Part shown: positions 1-8,108 of the stretch, in pieces
Layout: each line of letters begins with the position of its first letter
Numbering within the stretch: position 1 is the first letter of the stretch
From: Paenibacillus massiliensis subsp. panacisoli DSM 21345
GTDB lineage: Bacteria > Bacillota > Bacilli > Paenibacillales > Paenibacillaceae
Reading direction: 5' to 3'
DNA: 57,955 nt
Assembly: GCF_000426545.1 (NCBI RefSeq)
Contig: NZ_AUFO01000035.1
Location: forward strand, 1-57,955
The notes under the pieces: generated by a model
Told to the model about the DNA's origin: nothing
What the model saw: the letters and a program-made list of their open reading frames with translations, nothing else
Database searches by the model: none
Program-made: the position numbers and the translations under genes

Positions 1-660
1 TTAATCATAAAAAAGTGCAGCGTATCATGAAGGAGTTAGGTTTGAAATGCATAGTTCGAATGAAGAAATACCGTTCATACAAAGGAACTGTAGGTAAAAT
101 AGCCCCAAACCTGCTTGACCGCCATTTTCAGGCGCAAAAGCCAAATGAGAAGTGGGTTACCGACATTACGGAGTTTAAGTTGTTGGGTCAGAAGCTGTAC
201 CTATCTCCCGTATTGGACTTGTTTAACGGTGAAATTATCACCTACACTATCAGATCTCGTCCCATCTACTCCTTGGTCTCGGATATGCTAAACCAGGCCT
301 TTGAACGCTTATCCGAAGGGGGTGAACTCCTCCTGCATTCTGATCAAGGCTGGCACTATCAGATGAAACAATATCAGCATGCTTTAAAGAAACAAGGTAT
401 TACCCAGAGCATGTCTCGAAAAGGGAATTGTTATGATAATGCGGTGATGGAAAACTTCTTTGGCATTTTGAAATCCGAATTTCTTTATCGCAACGAGTTT
501 GAAAGTATAGCCCACTTCAAGCAAGAACTTACACGATACATCGATTACTACAATCACAAACGAATCAAGTCTAAACTAAAAGGCAAGAGCCCAGTACAAT
601 ACCGAGCTCTTGCCGTCCAGGTTGCCTAAATAAAATGTCTAACTTTTTGGGGTCACTTCA
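1..660 (+). mobile_element. IS3-family insertion sequence, right part only
   Basis: The segment carries the 3' part of an OrfB transposase and ends in a sequence rich in an ACTTTTTGGGG-type motif with a terminal CA at about 659-660, which fits the right inverted repeat of an IS3-group (IS150-like) element. The left end, OrfA and the target duplication lie outside the window, so the outer boundary is inferred from the motif only. It sits about 60 bp from the 3' end of the neighbouring asparagine synthetase gene. Confidence 0.75.
3..629 (+). CDS. IS3-family transposase OrfB, truncated by the window start
   Basis: This is the catalytic subunit of an IS3-type transposase, which cuts and joins the element ends. 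The reading frame is already open at base 3, upstream of a GTG at 15, so the visible 209 residues are the C-terminal two thirds of a normal OrfB of about 280 residues. The integrase-core DDE residues are visible: D in VTDITEF, D in HSDQGWHY, and E in the ENFFGILKSE segment, followed by the usual YNHKRIKSKLKGKSPVQYR tail. The frame is intact to its TAA at 627-629, so the visible part is not decayed. OrfA, which would come first and join by programmed frameshift, is not visible. The IS150 subgroup is an inference from the motif spacing. Confidence 0.93.
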   Translation, partial: NHKKVQRIMKELGLKCIVRMKKYRSYKGTVGKIAPNLLDRHFQAQKPNEKWVTDITEFKLLGQKLYLSPVLDLFNGEIITYTIRSRPIYSLVSDMLNQAFERLSEGGELLLHSDQGWHYQMKQYQHALKKQGITQSMSRKGNCYDNAVMENFFGILKSEFLYRNEFESIAHFKQELTRYIDYYNHKRIKSKLKGKSPVQYRALAVQVA

Positions 661-720
661 CTCACTCGAAGATGACGGGCTGCCTGCTTATTTTAGATAG
701 TTGAATCTATATACATAACA

Positions 721-2565
721 TTAACGAATGGCGACCTTATACGTGCGAAGCCAATAGTTGACTTGAGTCAGGTAGGCGAATAGCTGCGGACCTGACATGA
801 GCTGACCGAACCAAGGCAGATTGGATGAGGCTTCAGGCGAAGCTGCAATTTCCCGTATCCGGGCTGCATCAATCAGTGGCAGAATCGGAGAGGACGGGTC
901 ATCCAGCATATCCAACGCCTGCTTGCGCACCTCATGAAGATAGGCGGGATTGTGCGTCTTGGGATAGGGGCTCTTTTTGCGATATAGCACATCATCAGGC
1001 AGAACACCTTCTAGCGCCTTGCGCAAGATACCTTTCTCACGATTGCCCGTCACCTTGATCTCCCACGGAATATTCCATACATATTGCACGAGACGATGAT
1101 CACAGTAAGGGACACGCACCTCCAGGCCTACGCCCATACTCATTCGGTCCTTGCGATCCAGCAATGTGGGCATGAAGCGTGTAATGTTGAGATAGGACAT
1201 CACCCGCATCTGTGCGGCCTTACCTGTCTCTCCCTGCAGACGGGGAACCTCTCCGACAGCCTCGCTATAACGATCCTGTAAATACTCCAATGGCTTGATC
1301 CAGGCCCTGATCTCGGGGGAGAGCAGATTAGCCCGCAGCTCTGGAGCTACTGCCCACGGGAAGGTGCCTGCATTCAACATTTCCTCCCGATGGAACCATG
1401 GGTAGCCACCAAAGACCTCATCAGCAGCTTCACCGGAAATGGCCACGGTCGCTCCCTTTTTGATTTCTCGGCAAAACAAATATAAAGAGGAGTCCACATC
1501 TGCCATTCCTGGCAGATCCCTCGTGCGAGTCGAATATTCCAAAGCCTCAACAACCTCAGGGGTGTCAAATTCAATCCAGTGATGCTGGGTGTTCAAATCC
1601 TCAACCATACGCTGTATCCATGGTGCATCTGCTCCAGGCTGGAAGGAATGGGCTTTGAAGTGCTTGTCATTATCGACGTAATCGACGGAATACGTGTGAA
1701 TCTGCCCTTGTCCTGTTCGATTATAATAGCGCACTGCAAGTGAGGATAGTGCACTTGAATCCAGTCCTCCTGACAGCAAGGAGCAGACAGGAACATCCGA
1801 GGCCAACTGCCGTTCCACCGTATCCTGCAGAAGCTCTTTTACCTTGGCAGCGGTGTCCTCCACATTATCTTCATGGGCGGCGCTTTCCAGCTTCCAGTAG
1901 GTACGAATTCGGCTTCCATTGCGGTCGTAGGTCAACGTCTGTCCTGGTCTAAGCTCCTTAATGGAGGCATATACACCATGACCGGGGGTTCTTGCCGGGC
2001 CAATAATAAAAATCTCCGCAAGACCGTCTGCATGCACGACAGCCTCTACATCAGGATGCTGAAGCAAAGCCTTGGGCTCTGACCCGAAAATGAAAGCATC
2101 CTTGGTCTCACTATAGAAAAAAGGCTTTACCCCCAGTCGGTCCCTGGCCATAAAGACCTGTTCTTCCTTGCCGTCCCATATCGCAAATGCAAAGATTCCG
2201 TTCAACCGGTCTACGCAGTCAGGTCCCCATTCCATATAAGCAACGAGCAGAACCTCGGTATCACATTGTGTCGTAAACGAGTGACCTCTCTGCTGCAGCT
2301 CCAGCTTAAGCTCTGGCGCATTATAAATCTCCCCGTTATAGACGATCGTATACGTAGTGTCCTCACGCTTGCGGATCATGGGCTGTGCGCCGTTCTCAGG
2401 GTCCATGACGCTTAGTCTCCGGTGACCAAAGGCACAGGGATTGGAGATCCAGGTGCCCGATGCATCCGGTCCACGGCTCACGAGCGTGTTCGTCATTTGC
2501 AGGAGCAGATTGGATTGTCGGGTGAGATCTGTATTCCACTGTATGAATCCAGTAATTCCGCACAT
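721..2565 (-). CDS. asnB: asparagine synthetase, glutamine-hydrolysing (AsnB/AsnO type)
   Basis: A cytoplasmic enzyme that makes asparagine from aspartate, glutamine and ATP. The 614-residue protein starts MCGITGF, so Cys2 is available as the glutaminase nucleophile after Met removal. The class II amidotransferase domain covers about residues 1-210 (RGPD near 31, NGEIYN near 78). The synthetase domain follows with the pyrophosphate-binding loop SGGLDSS at 265-271 and SGEAADEVFGGY further on. A purine-rich Shine-Dalgarno (GGAAGGGA on the minus strand) lies about 10 nt before the ATG. The length equals that of B. subtilis AsnO, the sporulation-linked paralogue, rather than AsnB. That subtype is an inference from length, and no clear sporulation promoter was found. 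It is transcribed away from the divergent gene at 2734. Confidence 0.93.
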   Translation of the reverse strand: MCGITGFIQWNTDLTRQSNLLLQMTNTLVSRGPDASGTWISNPCAFGHRRLSVMDPENGAQPMIRKREDTTYTIVYNGEIYNAPELKLELQQRGHSFTTQCDTEVLLVAYMEWGPDCVDRLNGIFAFAIWDGKEEQVFMARDRLGVKPFFYSETKDAFIFGSEPKALLQHPDVEAVVHADGLAEIFIIGPARTPGHGVYASIKELRPGQTLTYDRNGSRIRTYWKLESAAHEDNVEDTAAKVKELLQDTVERQLASDVPVCSLLSGGLDSSALSSLAVRYYNRTGQGQIHTYSVDYVDNDKHFKAHSFQPGADAPWIQRMVEDLNTQHHWIEFDTPEVVEALEYSTRTRDLPGMADVDSSLYLFCREIKKGATVAISGEAADEVFGGYPWFHREEMLNAGTFPWAVAPELRANLLSPEIRAWIKPLEYLQDRYSEAVGEVPRLQGETGKAAQMRVMSYLNITRFMPTLLDRKDRMSMGVGLEVRVPYCDHRLVQYVWNIPWEIKVTGNREKGILRKALEGVLPDDVLYRKKSPYPKTHNPAYLHEVRKQALDMLDDPSSPILPLIDAARIREIAASPEASSNLPWFGQLMSGPQLFAYLTQVNYWLRTYKVAIR

Positions 2566-2733
2566 GTAGATTCATCCCTTCCTTGTCATAGTTCATCCAG
2601 TGTCTGGTTTTTGACATCGAGAGTATAAACAAGGATATGCCGAATCAAGGCATAAAATGTCTGTCCGCTTCGAAAACTACATATGATCCGGGGGACTACA
2701 AGCACTTAGCACCCTCAGGAAGGAGGACGCCAA

Positions 2734-3087
2734 ATGTATTACATTAAGGATGCCAAGATCAGAAGATATACGGAAATCAACGGGATGCGCTGTGCCGAGA
2801 TTGAGGTTGAGCCAGGAGCAGCAGATGACCCTTCTTTGCTCGTGTACGTTGCTCCCGCCGCAGATGGCAATCAGTATCAGTTGCTTCGTATTGTACGTAA
2901 TGATGCTGATCTGGAGCTGGACTGGTACGATAACAATCTTCATTCTGCCTTTGAGGATGCAACAGAGCAGGCCTTTACAGATTCAACCTTAACTACAGCT
3001 GGCGAGGAACGTGGCAAATTCACCTCTGAGCTAGTAGGGTTCGGAAAGCTGGAGGCAGAGCTATCGGAGGAGTTCGGTGCTCGTTAG
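2734..3087 (+). CDS. hypothetical acidic protein, 117 residues
   Basis: The family is not recognised. The ATG is preceded by an excellent Shine-Dalgarno (AGGAAGGAGG, about 8 nt away), which together with normal codon use supports a real gene. The product is soluble and acidic, with no signal peptide or membrane segment. The N-terminal 75 residues look like a small beta-rich domain (MYYIKDAKIRRY, then a LLVYVAP strand and a DLELDWYDNN segment). The C-terminal 40 residues are polar and probably helical. It is divergent from the asparagine synthetase gene across about 170 bp and is followed 81 bp later by a 44-codon gene on the same strand. No function can be assigned from sequence or context. 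Confidence 0.7.
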   Translation: MYYIKDAKIRRYTEINGMRCAEIEVEPGAADDPSLLVYVAPAADGNQYQLLRIVRNDADLELDWYDNNLHSAFEDATEQAFTDSTLTTAGEERGKFTSELVGFGKLEAELSEEFGAR

Positions 3088-3168
3088 CAAGTCCATGCAT
3101 GACGCAACATACGTTGTAGGCCAAACACTATAAGGAGCATTAGAGCCGTAGTGGAAAGGAGGGGGATT

Positions 3169-3303
3169 ATGAACGTTAAGGATAACTATAAGAAGAACAA
3201 GGGCAACAACTATTCGCATGACTCTGAGTATGCAGAAAAAGTCCTTGATCAGAACGTAAAGCATCCATCTGGAAAGAATCCATGGCGCACAGGAAATAAG
3301 TAG
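3169..3303 (+). CDS. small basic hydrophilic protein, 44 residues
   Basis: A short frame of 44 codons with ATG at 3169 and TAG at 3301-3303, preceded by a strong Shine-Dalgarno (GGAAAGGAGGGGG, about 3-8 nt from the start) and followed closely by a hairpin with a T-rich tail. The product is very hydrophilic, Lys/Asn/Tyr-rich at the N-terminus (DNYKKNKGNNYSH) and ends SGKNPWRTGNK, with no cysteine and no hydrophobic core. The composition resembles minor small acid-soluble spore proteins or other disordered spore-core peptides, but no specific Ssp family is recognised. The ribosome binding site and terminator are the main evidence that it is expressed. Confidence 0.6.
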   Translation: MNVKDNYKKNKGNNYSHDSEYAEKVLDQNVKHPSGKNPWRTGNK

Positions 3304-3319
3304 CCCTGATCGTAAAAAA

Positions 3320-3356
3320 ATAGTCGTCTGCTTGATGTGGACGGCTATATTTTTAT
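3320..3356 (+). terminator. probable rho-independent terminator
   Basis: The arms ATAGTCGTC and GACGGCTAT pair over 9 bp with one G-T pair, around an 11-nt loop, and are followed by ATTTTTAT. It lies 16 nt after the 44-codon gene. Confidence 0.6.
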
Positions 3357-3457
3357 GTGAACATTAGTGGCTGATTATTAATTTAAGAAAAAACACTTTC
3401 CATAGACCTCCAATCTGTGCTATAATCAAAAACGCACTAAATACATAATTTTAAAGT

Positions 3458-3515
<58 letters not shown>

Positions 3516-3531
<16 letters not shown>

Positions 3532-3733
3532 TACAGTTAAGAAGCACTCCACTAGGAGTGCTTCTTTTACGTCAGGGGAAGAGAACTCCTTGAGGGGGGC
3601 GTCGGAGCATAAGCTTCGTTAGCACGACTTCGCAGTCGGCTCGATTTATGAGCCGTATCCCTCCTGGAACGTACAGTATAAGAAGCACTCCACATGGAGT
3701 GCTTTTTTACGTCAGGGGAAGAGAACCCCTTGT
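3516..3733 (+). repeat. tRNA-tail repeat, left array (one unit plus a partial second unit)
   Basis: The last 15 nt of the tRNA-Arg gene (ATCCCTCCTGGGACG) recur with one mismatch at 3657-3671, exactly 140 nt downstream. The unit consists of the tRNA tail, a short spacer, the hairpin AGCACTCC/GGAGTGCT with a T-rich tract (3543-3562), a GC-rich segment, and a hairpin built on GGCTC/GAGCC just before the next tRNA tail. The second unit repeats its hairpin at 3684-3703 and loses homology near 3733, just before the end of the methyltransferase gene. The same unit, in inverted orientation, forms the larger array at 7353-7809. No gene is supported inside it. Confidence 0.9.
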
Positions 3734-3740
3734 AAGGACA

Positions 3741-4511
3741 TTAGCTTGGCTTAACAGCCGTTATTCGAAGCCGCTTGTAATCCGCATACCAGTTCCCATC
3801 CTGGAGCAGTTCGGTGCGGCATGCAGCTGCTATTTTACTGTAGATTTCTTGTCTTTCTGATTCTGTAAAAGTTGAGAAGTAGGGCTTTCCAGCAAAGGCC
3901 TCCAGCCAAATGTGAAGCCCCTGCTCTCCGCATTCGAGCATAGTCGGACGATCATAGTGGACAGCTGACAGAACCCGGAACCCTTGCTTCTCCAGCAGAG
4001 AGCTGTAAGCGCCAAGCGTTGGGAAGTACCAGGGATGAAGGCTGTTGCCATCAATCCCATAATCTGCGCTTAAGACCTCGTGAATGGCATTAACGACTTG
4101 CTGCACATTGCCGTGACCACCGAATTCCAGCACCAGCCGTCCTCCGGGCTTAAGTGCTTGCCACATGCAGGATACGACCTCTGCAGCCTCGGTGACCCAG
4201 TGCAGAGCTGCGTTGGAGAAGATCGCATCCAGCGGCTCAGGGACGGCAAAGCTTGCCGCGTCTCCTTGCATAAAGGCTAGAGCGGGATATTTGTGCTGTG
4301 CCTTCTCGATCATTTCAGGTGACATATCTATGCCAATGACTCGTGCACCAGTCTCCGAAATTGCATGGCATAGATCGCCAGTGCCGCATCCCAGATCAAG
4401 AATAAGCTCTCCTGCCTGAGGAGCAAGCACCTCAACCAATCCCTTACCATATTGAGTTACAAAGGCTAACTGCTGATCGTAGGTATCTGGATTCCAAGCA
4501 TTTGAAGACAT
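3741..4511 (-). CDS. class I SAM-dependent methyltransferase
   Basis: A cytoplasmic methyltransferase of unknown substrate. The Rossmann SAM-binding signature is clear: LILDLGCGTGD near residue 37 (motif I), an acidic strand end VIGIDMSPEM (motif II), a GDAASF segment, and FSNAALHWV with the post-strand-4 region. The layout resembles the trans-aconitate methyltransferase/UbiE-like group, but the substrate cannot be read from sequence. The start at 4511 (MSSNAWNP, 256 residues) is preferred because AAGGAG lies 9 nt upstream of it. A longer frame reaches ATG 4532 but would place that Shine-Dalgarno inside the coding sequence. The gene is alone on its strand between two inverted tRNA-Arg genes and divergent from the aldo/keto reductase. 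Confidence 0.88.
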   Translation of the reverse strand: MSSNAWNPDTYDQQLAFVTQYGKGLVEVLAPQAGELILDLGCGTGDLCHAISETGARVIGIDMSPEMIEKAQHKYPALAFMQGDAASFAVPEPLDAIFSNAALHWVTEAAEVVSCMWQALKPGGRLVLEFGGHGNVQQVVNAIHEVLSADYGIDGNSLHPWYFPTLGAYSSLLEKQGFRVLSAVHYDRPTMLECGEQGLHIWLEAFAGKPYFSTFTESERQEIYSKIAAACRTELLQDGNWYADYKRLRITAVKPS

Positions 4512-4860
4512 CAGGACCATCTCCTTCATCATGTCATCTGTAGTTATGAATGTATTGTCGCACAGAAAGGCACCTGTATAGAAATATTGGAAAACTACTA
4601 CCTTAATAGGTATATCCTATTAACGGTCGCTTTCTTATTGGATGATTCGGTCTTAATCATTTTCGGAATTAGATGCTAGTTGCTCAGTTAAGCAGATGTT
4701 TTCGACTAGTTAATGCTTAGGAATTCGATTGAGGGAGTAATTTGTCGAGCGGTTGTGGTTGTATGGGCTTCTTGAACTCGTTTACAATGGAAGGGTGTGA
4801 TTACGAGCATTGAGTACATTTTTGATACATTTTGGATACATAGAAGGGAGAGCGCTTGCT
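4512..4860. other. divergent intergenic region with a perfect inverted repeat
   Basis: This is 349 bp between the divergent methyltransferase and aldo/keto reductase genes. It contains a perfect 8-bp inverted repeat with a 5-nt spacer, TTAATAGG-TATAT-CCTATTAA at 4603-4623, AT-rich and of operator size. It lies about 90 bp from the methyltransferase start. No convincing sigma-A promoter was seen on either strand, and no regulator gene is adjacent. A regulatory role is an inference. Confidence 0.45.
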
Positions 4861-5787
4861 GTGAAATTCAGAACGTTGGGCACGACCGGATTGAAGACCT
4901 CTGTCATTGGAGTAGGAACCTGGCAATTCGGTGGTGAATGGGGATTGACGTATTCGCAAAGTCAAGTGGACAGCATACTGGATAAGGCTGCCGAATTGGA
5001 CATCAATCTAATTGATACGGCGGAATGCTATGGCGATCATTTGTCTGAATCGTTCATTGGGGATTATCTCAGTCGACGTGAACGTGAACGCTGGATCGTG
5101 GCCACCAAGTTCGGTCATCATTTTCATGGATTGTTCGAACGAACAGATCAATTCTCGGCTGAAGCAGTGCTTGCACAGCTGGATCAATCATTAAAGGCGC
5201 TTCGAACAGAGTATATTGATATTTACCAATTTCATTCCGGGTCAGATAGCAGCTTTGACAATGATAGGCTATGGACTATGCTGGACAAGCAGGTGGAGGC
5301 TGGGAAAATCAGGCATCTGGGCATCTCCATCGGGAGCAATGCGAACATCCATCAGACCTCGCAGGCCAGTGATCTGAAAGCGGAGGTTATTCAAGTGGTG
5401 TATAACCGCCTGGATCGAGTGCCTGAGAAAGAGGTGTTCCCTTCCTGCGAAGAGCAGAAGCTCGGTGTGCTGGCACGAGTGCCGCTGGCAAGTGGGTATC
5501 TGAGTGGTAAATATAAGCCGGGAGCGGCCTTTGGTGAAAATGATGTCCGTCATAAGCATGACGTGCAGCAACGGGACGAGCGACTGGCACAGGTGGAGCA
5601 GATTCAGCGTGACGAAGTACCAGCAGGCGTACCGATGGCCGAGTGGGCACTGGCCTGGTGCTTGCAGCATCCGGCTGTGACGGCTGTTATTCCAGGCTGC
5701 AAGACTCCTGAGCAGGTTGAGTCCAATGCGGCCGCTGCCTCGCTTGCACTGGTAAATGACGAGCATCCACAAGCTGTGAAGTCCTGA
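4861..5787 (+). CDS. aldo/keto reductase family protein
   Basis: An NAD(P)H-dependent oxidoreductase of the AKR superfamily (TIM barrel), acting on aldehydes or ketones in the cytoplasm. The 308-residue protein starts KFRTLGTTGLKTSVIGVGTWQ, the usual first beta-hairpin and strand. The catalytic tetrad is visible: Asp and Tyr in LIDTAECYGD, Lys in IVATKFG, and His in IYQFHSG. The C-terminal cofactor region includes VIPGCKTPEQVESN. GTG 4861 is preferred because GAAGGGAGA lies about 10 nt upstream and the family N-terminus begins here. A frame from TTG 4810 adds 17 residues with no ribosome binding site. A terminator follows at 5840. The substrate is unknown. Confidence 0.9.
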   Translation: MKFRTLGTTGLKTSVIGVGTWQFGGEWGLTYSQSQVDSILDKAAELDINLIDTAECYGDHLSESFIGDYLSRRERERWIVATKFGHHFHGLFERTDQFSAEAVLAQLDQSLKALRTEYIDIYQFHSGSDSSFDNDRLWTMLDKQVEAGKIRHLGISIGSNANIHQTSQASDLKAEVIQVVYNRLDRVPEKEVFPSCEEQKLGVLARVPLASGYLSGKYKPGAAFGENDVRHKHDVQQRDERLAQVEQIQRDEVPAGVPMAEWALAWCLQHPAVTAVIPGCKTPEQVESNAAAASLALVNDEHPQAVKS

Positions 5788-5839
5788 ATGTACTAAAAGT
5801 CGGAATATGCTGTTCGACGTATATTTTTTAGAGTAGAAG

Positions 5840-5869
5840 AGGCGCTCTCATTATGGAGGGTGCCTTTTC
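5840..5869 (+). terminator. rho-independent terminator after the aldo/keto reductase
   Basis: AGGCGCTCTC pairs with GAGGGTGCCT through two G-T pairs around a 6-nt loop, followed by TTTTCATTTC. Confidence 0.7.
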
Positions 5870-6040
5870 ATTTCGAGGGGGAGGGGAACAGGGGCCAGAA
5901 CATGAAAGAACTTTATAAAAATAATTAAATTGTATTATAAAGAATTTTTAGAAATTAAGTGTTAAAATAACTCGAATGATACATTGTAGGAATAAATGGA
6001 TGCTATTTCTATCAATATTCTATAAATAGAGGTGATTAGA

Positions 6041-7282
6041 TTGAGTACACCCAAAAAGCGCGTTCAATTAATCGATGCATTACGCGGATTCAGTCTGGCC
6101 GGGATCGTGCTAGCGAATATACTGGCATTTCAATATGGGGTCTTCGGCCAGAGTACACCGCAATTATTCGGGATAGTCGGAGCTGAGCGGGCATTGCACT
6201 CGCTCCTCCTTGTCACTGTGGTAGGAAGTTTTATGCCAATCTTTGCATTTATGTTTGGCTTCGGCATGATTAAGTTATCAGAAAGCCTACAATCACGAGA
6301 GCTGCGCCCAAAGTGCCATCTGGCTCGCCGCTTCCTAATGTTATTTGTCATCGGTATGCTGCACATGACCTTCCTGTGGGAAGGGGACATTCTGATGTTT
6401 TACGGGGTCCTTGGCTTCTTCTTGCTGATGTTCCTCAACAGGAAGCCGAGAACGCTACTAATCTGGGCGGTACTGCTACTCGCCGGGTCAGGCTTGTTTG
6501 GTCTTCTTGCCTTCAATCCACTGGATCCGCTGGCCCATACACCGTCCACGCATATGGAGAATTATATTCTACAGAGTAAAGATGTCTACGGCAGCGGCAG
6601 CTATGCAGAGATCAGAAATTTCATGAACAACGCCGATCCATTCGGCCGGGACTTCGATGAGACGTTAGCCTTGTTGATTCTGGTGTCTGTTCCGCTGTTG
6701 CTGGTGCCGATGTTTCTGCTCGGTATGCGCGCCGCCAGAGTGGGCACGTTTGACGATCCTGAGGCAATGCGGCATACGTATCTGCGTCGAGCCGTGATTC
6801 TGATTCCGGTCAGCTTGCTGCTCAAAGCATACGGTGTATTGGCGCCACAGCTCAGTGTAGGAGGATGGCCCGGAATGGGCATTGGGGGCGCACTCGGAGG
6901 AACGTTACTTGCGCTTGGGTATATTTATGCATTTGCGTGGCTTTATGTGGGGCGCAGCCATGCGAGGCTGATCAGCAGATTCGAGGCGGTTGGGCGACTC
7001 TCGTTGACGAATTACTTGATGCAAAGTGTGATCTGTACAATGATTTTTTACGGATATGGCTTGGGATTGTTTGGTCGTGCTGGTGTGTTCATCGGGGCTG
7101 TTATTGCGCTTGCTGTCTACGGCTTTCAATTGTGGTTCAGCCCGCTCTATTTAAAGAAGTTTAGCAATGGACCGTTCGAGCATGTCCTACGGATCTGGAC
7201 GTATCTGTCCTGGAAAGGGCAGCCGAAAAAGAAAAGAAGAACGCAGCAAATGACCACAGAAAATGCATCCGGCGTCAACTGA
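6041..7282 (+). CDS. DUF418 (YeiB-type) membrane protein
   Basis: An integral membrane protein of unknown function. The 413-residue protein begins STPKKRVQLIDALRGFSLAGI, the conserved R-x-DALRGF motif that opens COG2311/YeiB proteins. About nine or ten hydrophobic segments follow, including the LLLVPMFLLGMRAA region and the C-terminal DUF418 domain with its LTNYLMQS motif. It ends in a basic tail (KKKRRT). TTG 6041 is favoured because AGAGGTG lies 6-7 nt upstream. A GTG at 6032 overlaps that same Shine-Dalgarno. An AT-rich leader lies upstream. The gene is bounded downstream by the inverted tRNA-tail repeat array. YeiB relatives are suspected small-molecule or acyl transfer proteins, but nothing here proves that. 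Confidence 0.88.
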   Translation: MSTPKKRVQLIDALRGFSLAGIVLANILAFQYGVFGQSTPQLFGIVGAERALHSLLLVTVVGSFMPIFAFMFGFGMIKLSESLQSRELRPKCHLARRFLMLFVIGMLHMTFLWEGDILMFYGVLGFFLLMFLNRKPRTLLIWAVLLLAGSGLFGLLAFNPLDPLAHTPSTHMENYILQSKDVYGSGSYAEIRNFMNNADPFGRDFDETLALLILVSVPLLLVPMFLLGMRAARVGTFDDPEAMRHTYLRRAVILIPVSLLLKAYGVLAPQLSVGGWPGMGIGGALGGTLLALGYIYAFAWLYVGRSHARLISRFEAVGRLSLTNYLMQSVICTMIFYGYGLGLFGRAGVFIGAVIALAVYGFQLWFSPLYLKKFSNGPFEHVLRIWTYLSWKGQPKKKRRTQQMTTENASGVN

Positions 7283-7352
7283 GCTGACAAGTAACTACGA
7301 AACGAAAAAAGATTCATTTATGTGAAGGGTAGTAAGGGGTTCTCATCCCAAG

Positions 7353-7808
7353 ACGTAAAAAAAGCACTCCATGCGGAGTGCTTTTTTTACGTCCCAGGAG
7401 GGATGCGGCTCAAAAATCGAGCCGACTGCGAAGTAGCGCTACCGAAGCCTATGCTCAGACGCCCCCCCTGAAGGGGTTCTCATCCCCTGACGTAAAAAAG
7501 CACTCCATGTGGAGTGCTTCTTATACTGTACGTCCCAGGAGGGATACGGCTCAAAGTTCGAGCCGACTGCGAAGTAACGCTACCGAAGCCTATGCTCCGA
7601 CGAACCCCTGAAGGGGTTCTCATCCCCAGACGCAACAAAAAGCACTCCAAGCGGAGTGCTTCTTGTAATACGTCCCAGGAGGGATACGGCTCAAAATCGA
7701 GCCGACTGCGAAGTAGCGCTACCGAAGCCTATGCTCCGACGCCCCCCTGAAGGGGTTCTCATCCCCTGACGTAAAAAAGCACTCCATGTGGAGTGCTTCT
7801 TACCTATA

Positions 7809-7809
<1 letters not shown>
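7353..7809 (-). repeat. tRNA-tail tandem repeat array, right copy (three units of 138-141 bp plus a remnant)
   Basis: Read on the minus strand this follows the tRNA-Arg at 7882-7809. The 15-nt tRNA tail (plus-strand CGTCCCAGGAGGGAT) recurs beginning at 7390, 7531, 7671 and 7809, giving units of 138, 140 and 141 bp. Each unit has a hairpin AGCACTCC/GGAGTGCT followed by a T tract on the minus strand (7778-7797, 7641-7660, 7499-7518 and, in the remnant, 7363-7382), a CCCCTGAAGGGG-type hairpin, and a GGCTC/GAGCC hairpin. The stems are unchanged while the 4-nt loops vary (ACAT, GCTT, ACAT, GCAT in transcription sense). It is the inverted partner of the array at 3516-3733. Arg-rich frames on the plus strand here look like by-products of the repeat. 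Confidence 0.93.
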
Positions 7810-7882
<73 letters not shown>

Positions 7883-8032
7883 ATAAAATTCAAGCGAATA
7901 TTAATGTACCATATATCTGATACAAGTTCAAGTTTTATTTTCTAACTATTTCTAAAGTAAGTGATAGGAGGTTTTTTCGTTTTCGAAATAGGGTATGTTA
8001 GAATCATATAGGTTTCTAGTAAAAACAAGCTA

Positions 8033-8063
8033 TTGGACTTCGACTGTTGTTTCCCAGTATAAT
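8033..8063 (+). promoter_or_regulatory. candidate sigma-A promoter of the YsoA-like gene
   Basis: TTGGAC (8033-8038) and a perfect TATAAT (8058-8063), with a long 19-nt spacer. If used, transcription starts near 8070, so any start codon upstream of that point is excluded. Confidence 0.5.
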
Positions 8064-8108
8064 CTACAATCATTTGGGCATTTGAGCTTTTGGAGGAGAG
8101 GGGGGAAT

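Noticed and set aside
7378..7750. Arg/Ser-rich plus-strand frames repeated across the tRNA-tail array
   Set aside because: They run antisense to the tRNA and its repeats, have no ribosome binding site, and their internal repetition simply follows the DNA repeat. The E. coli parallel (Tpr) is encoded on the sense strand, so coding is not supported.
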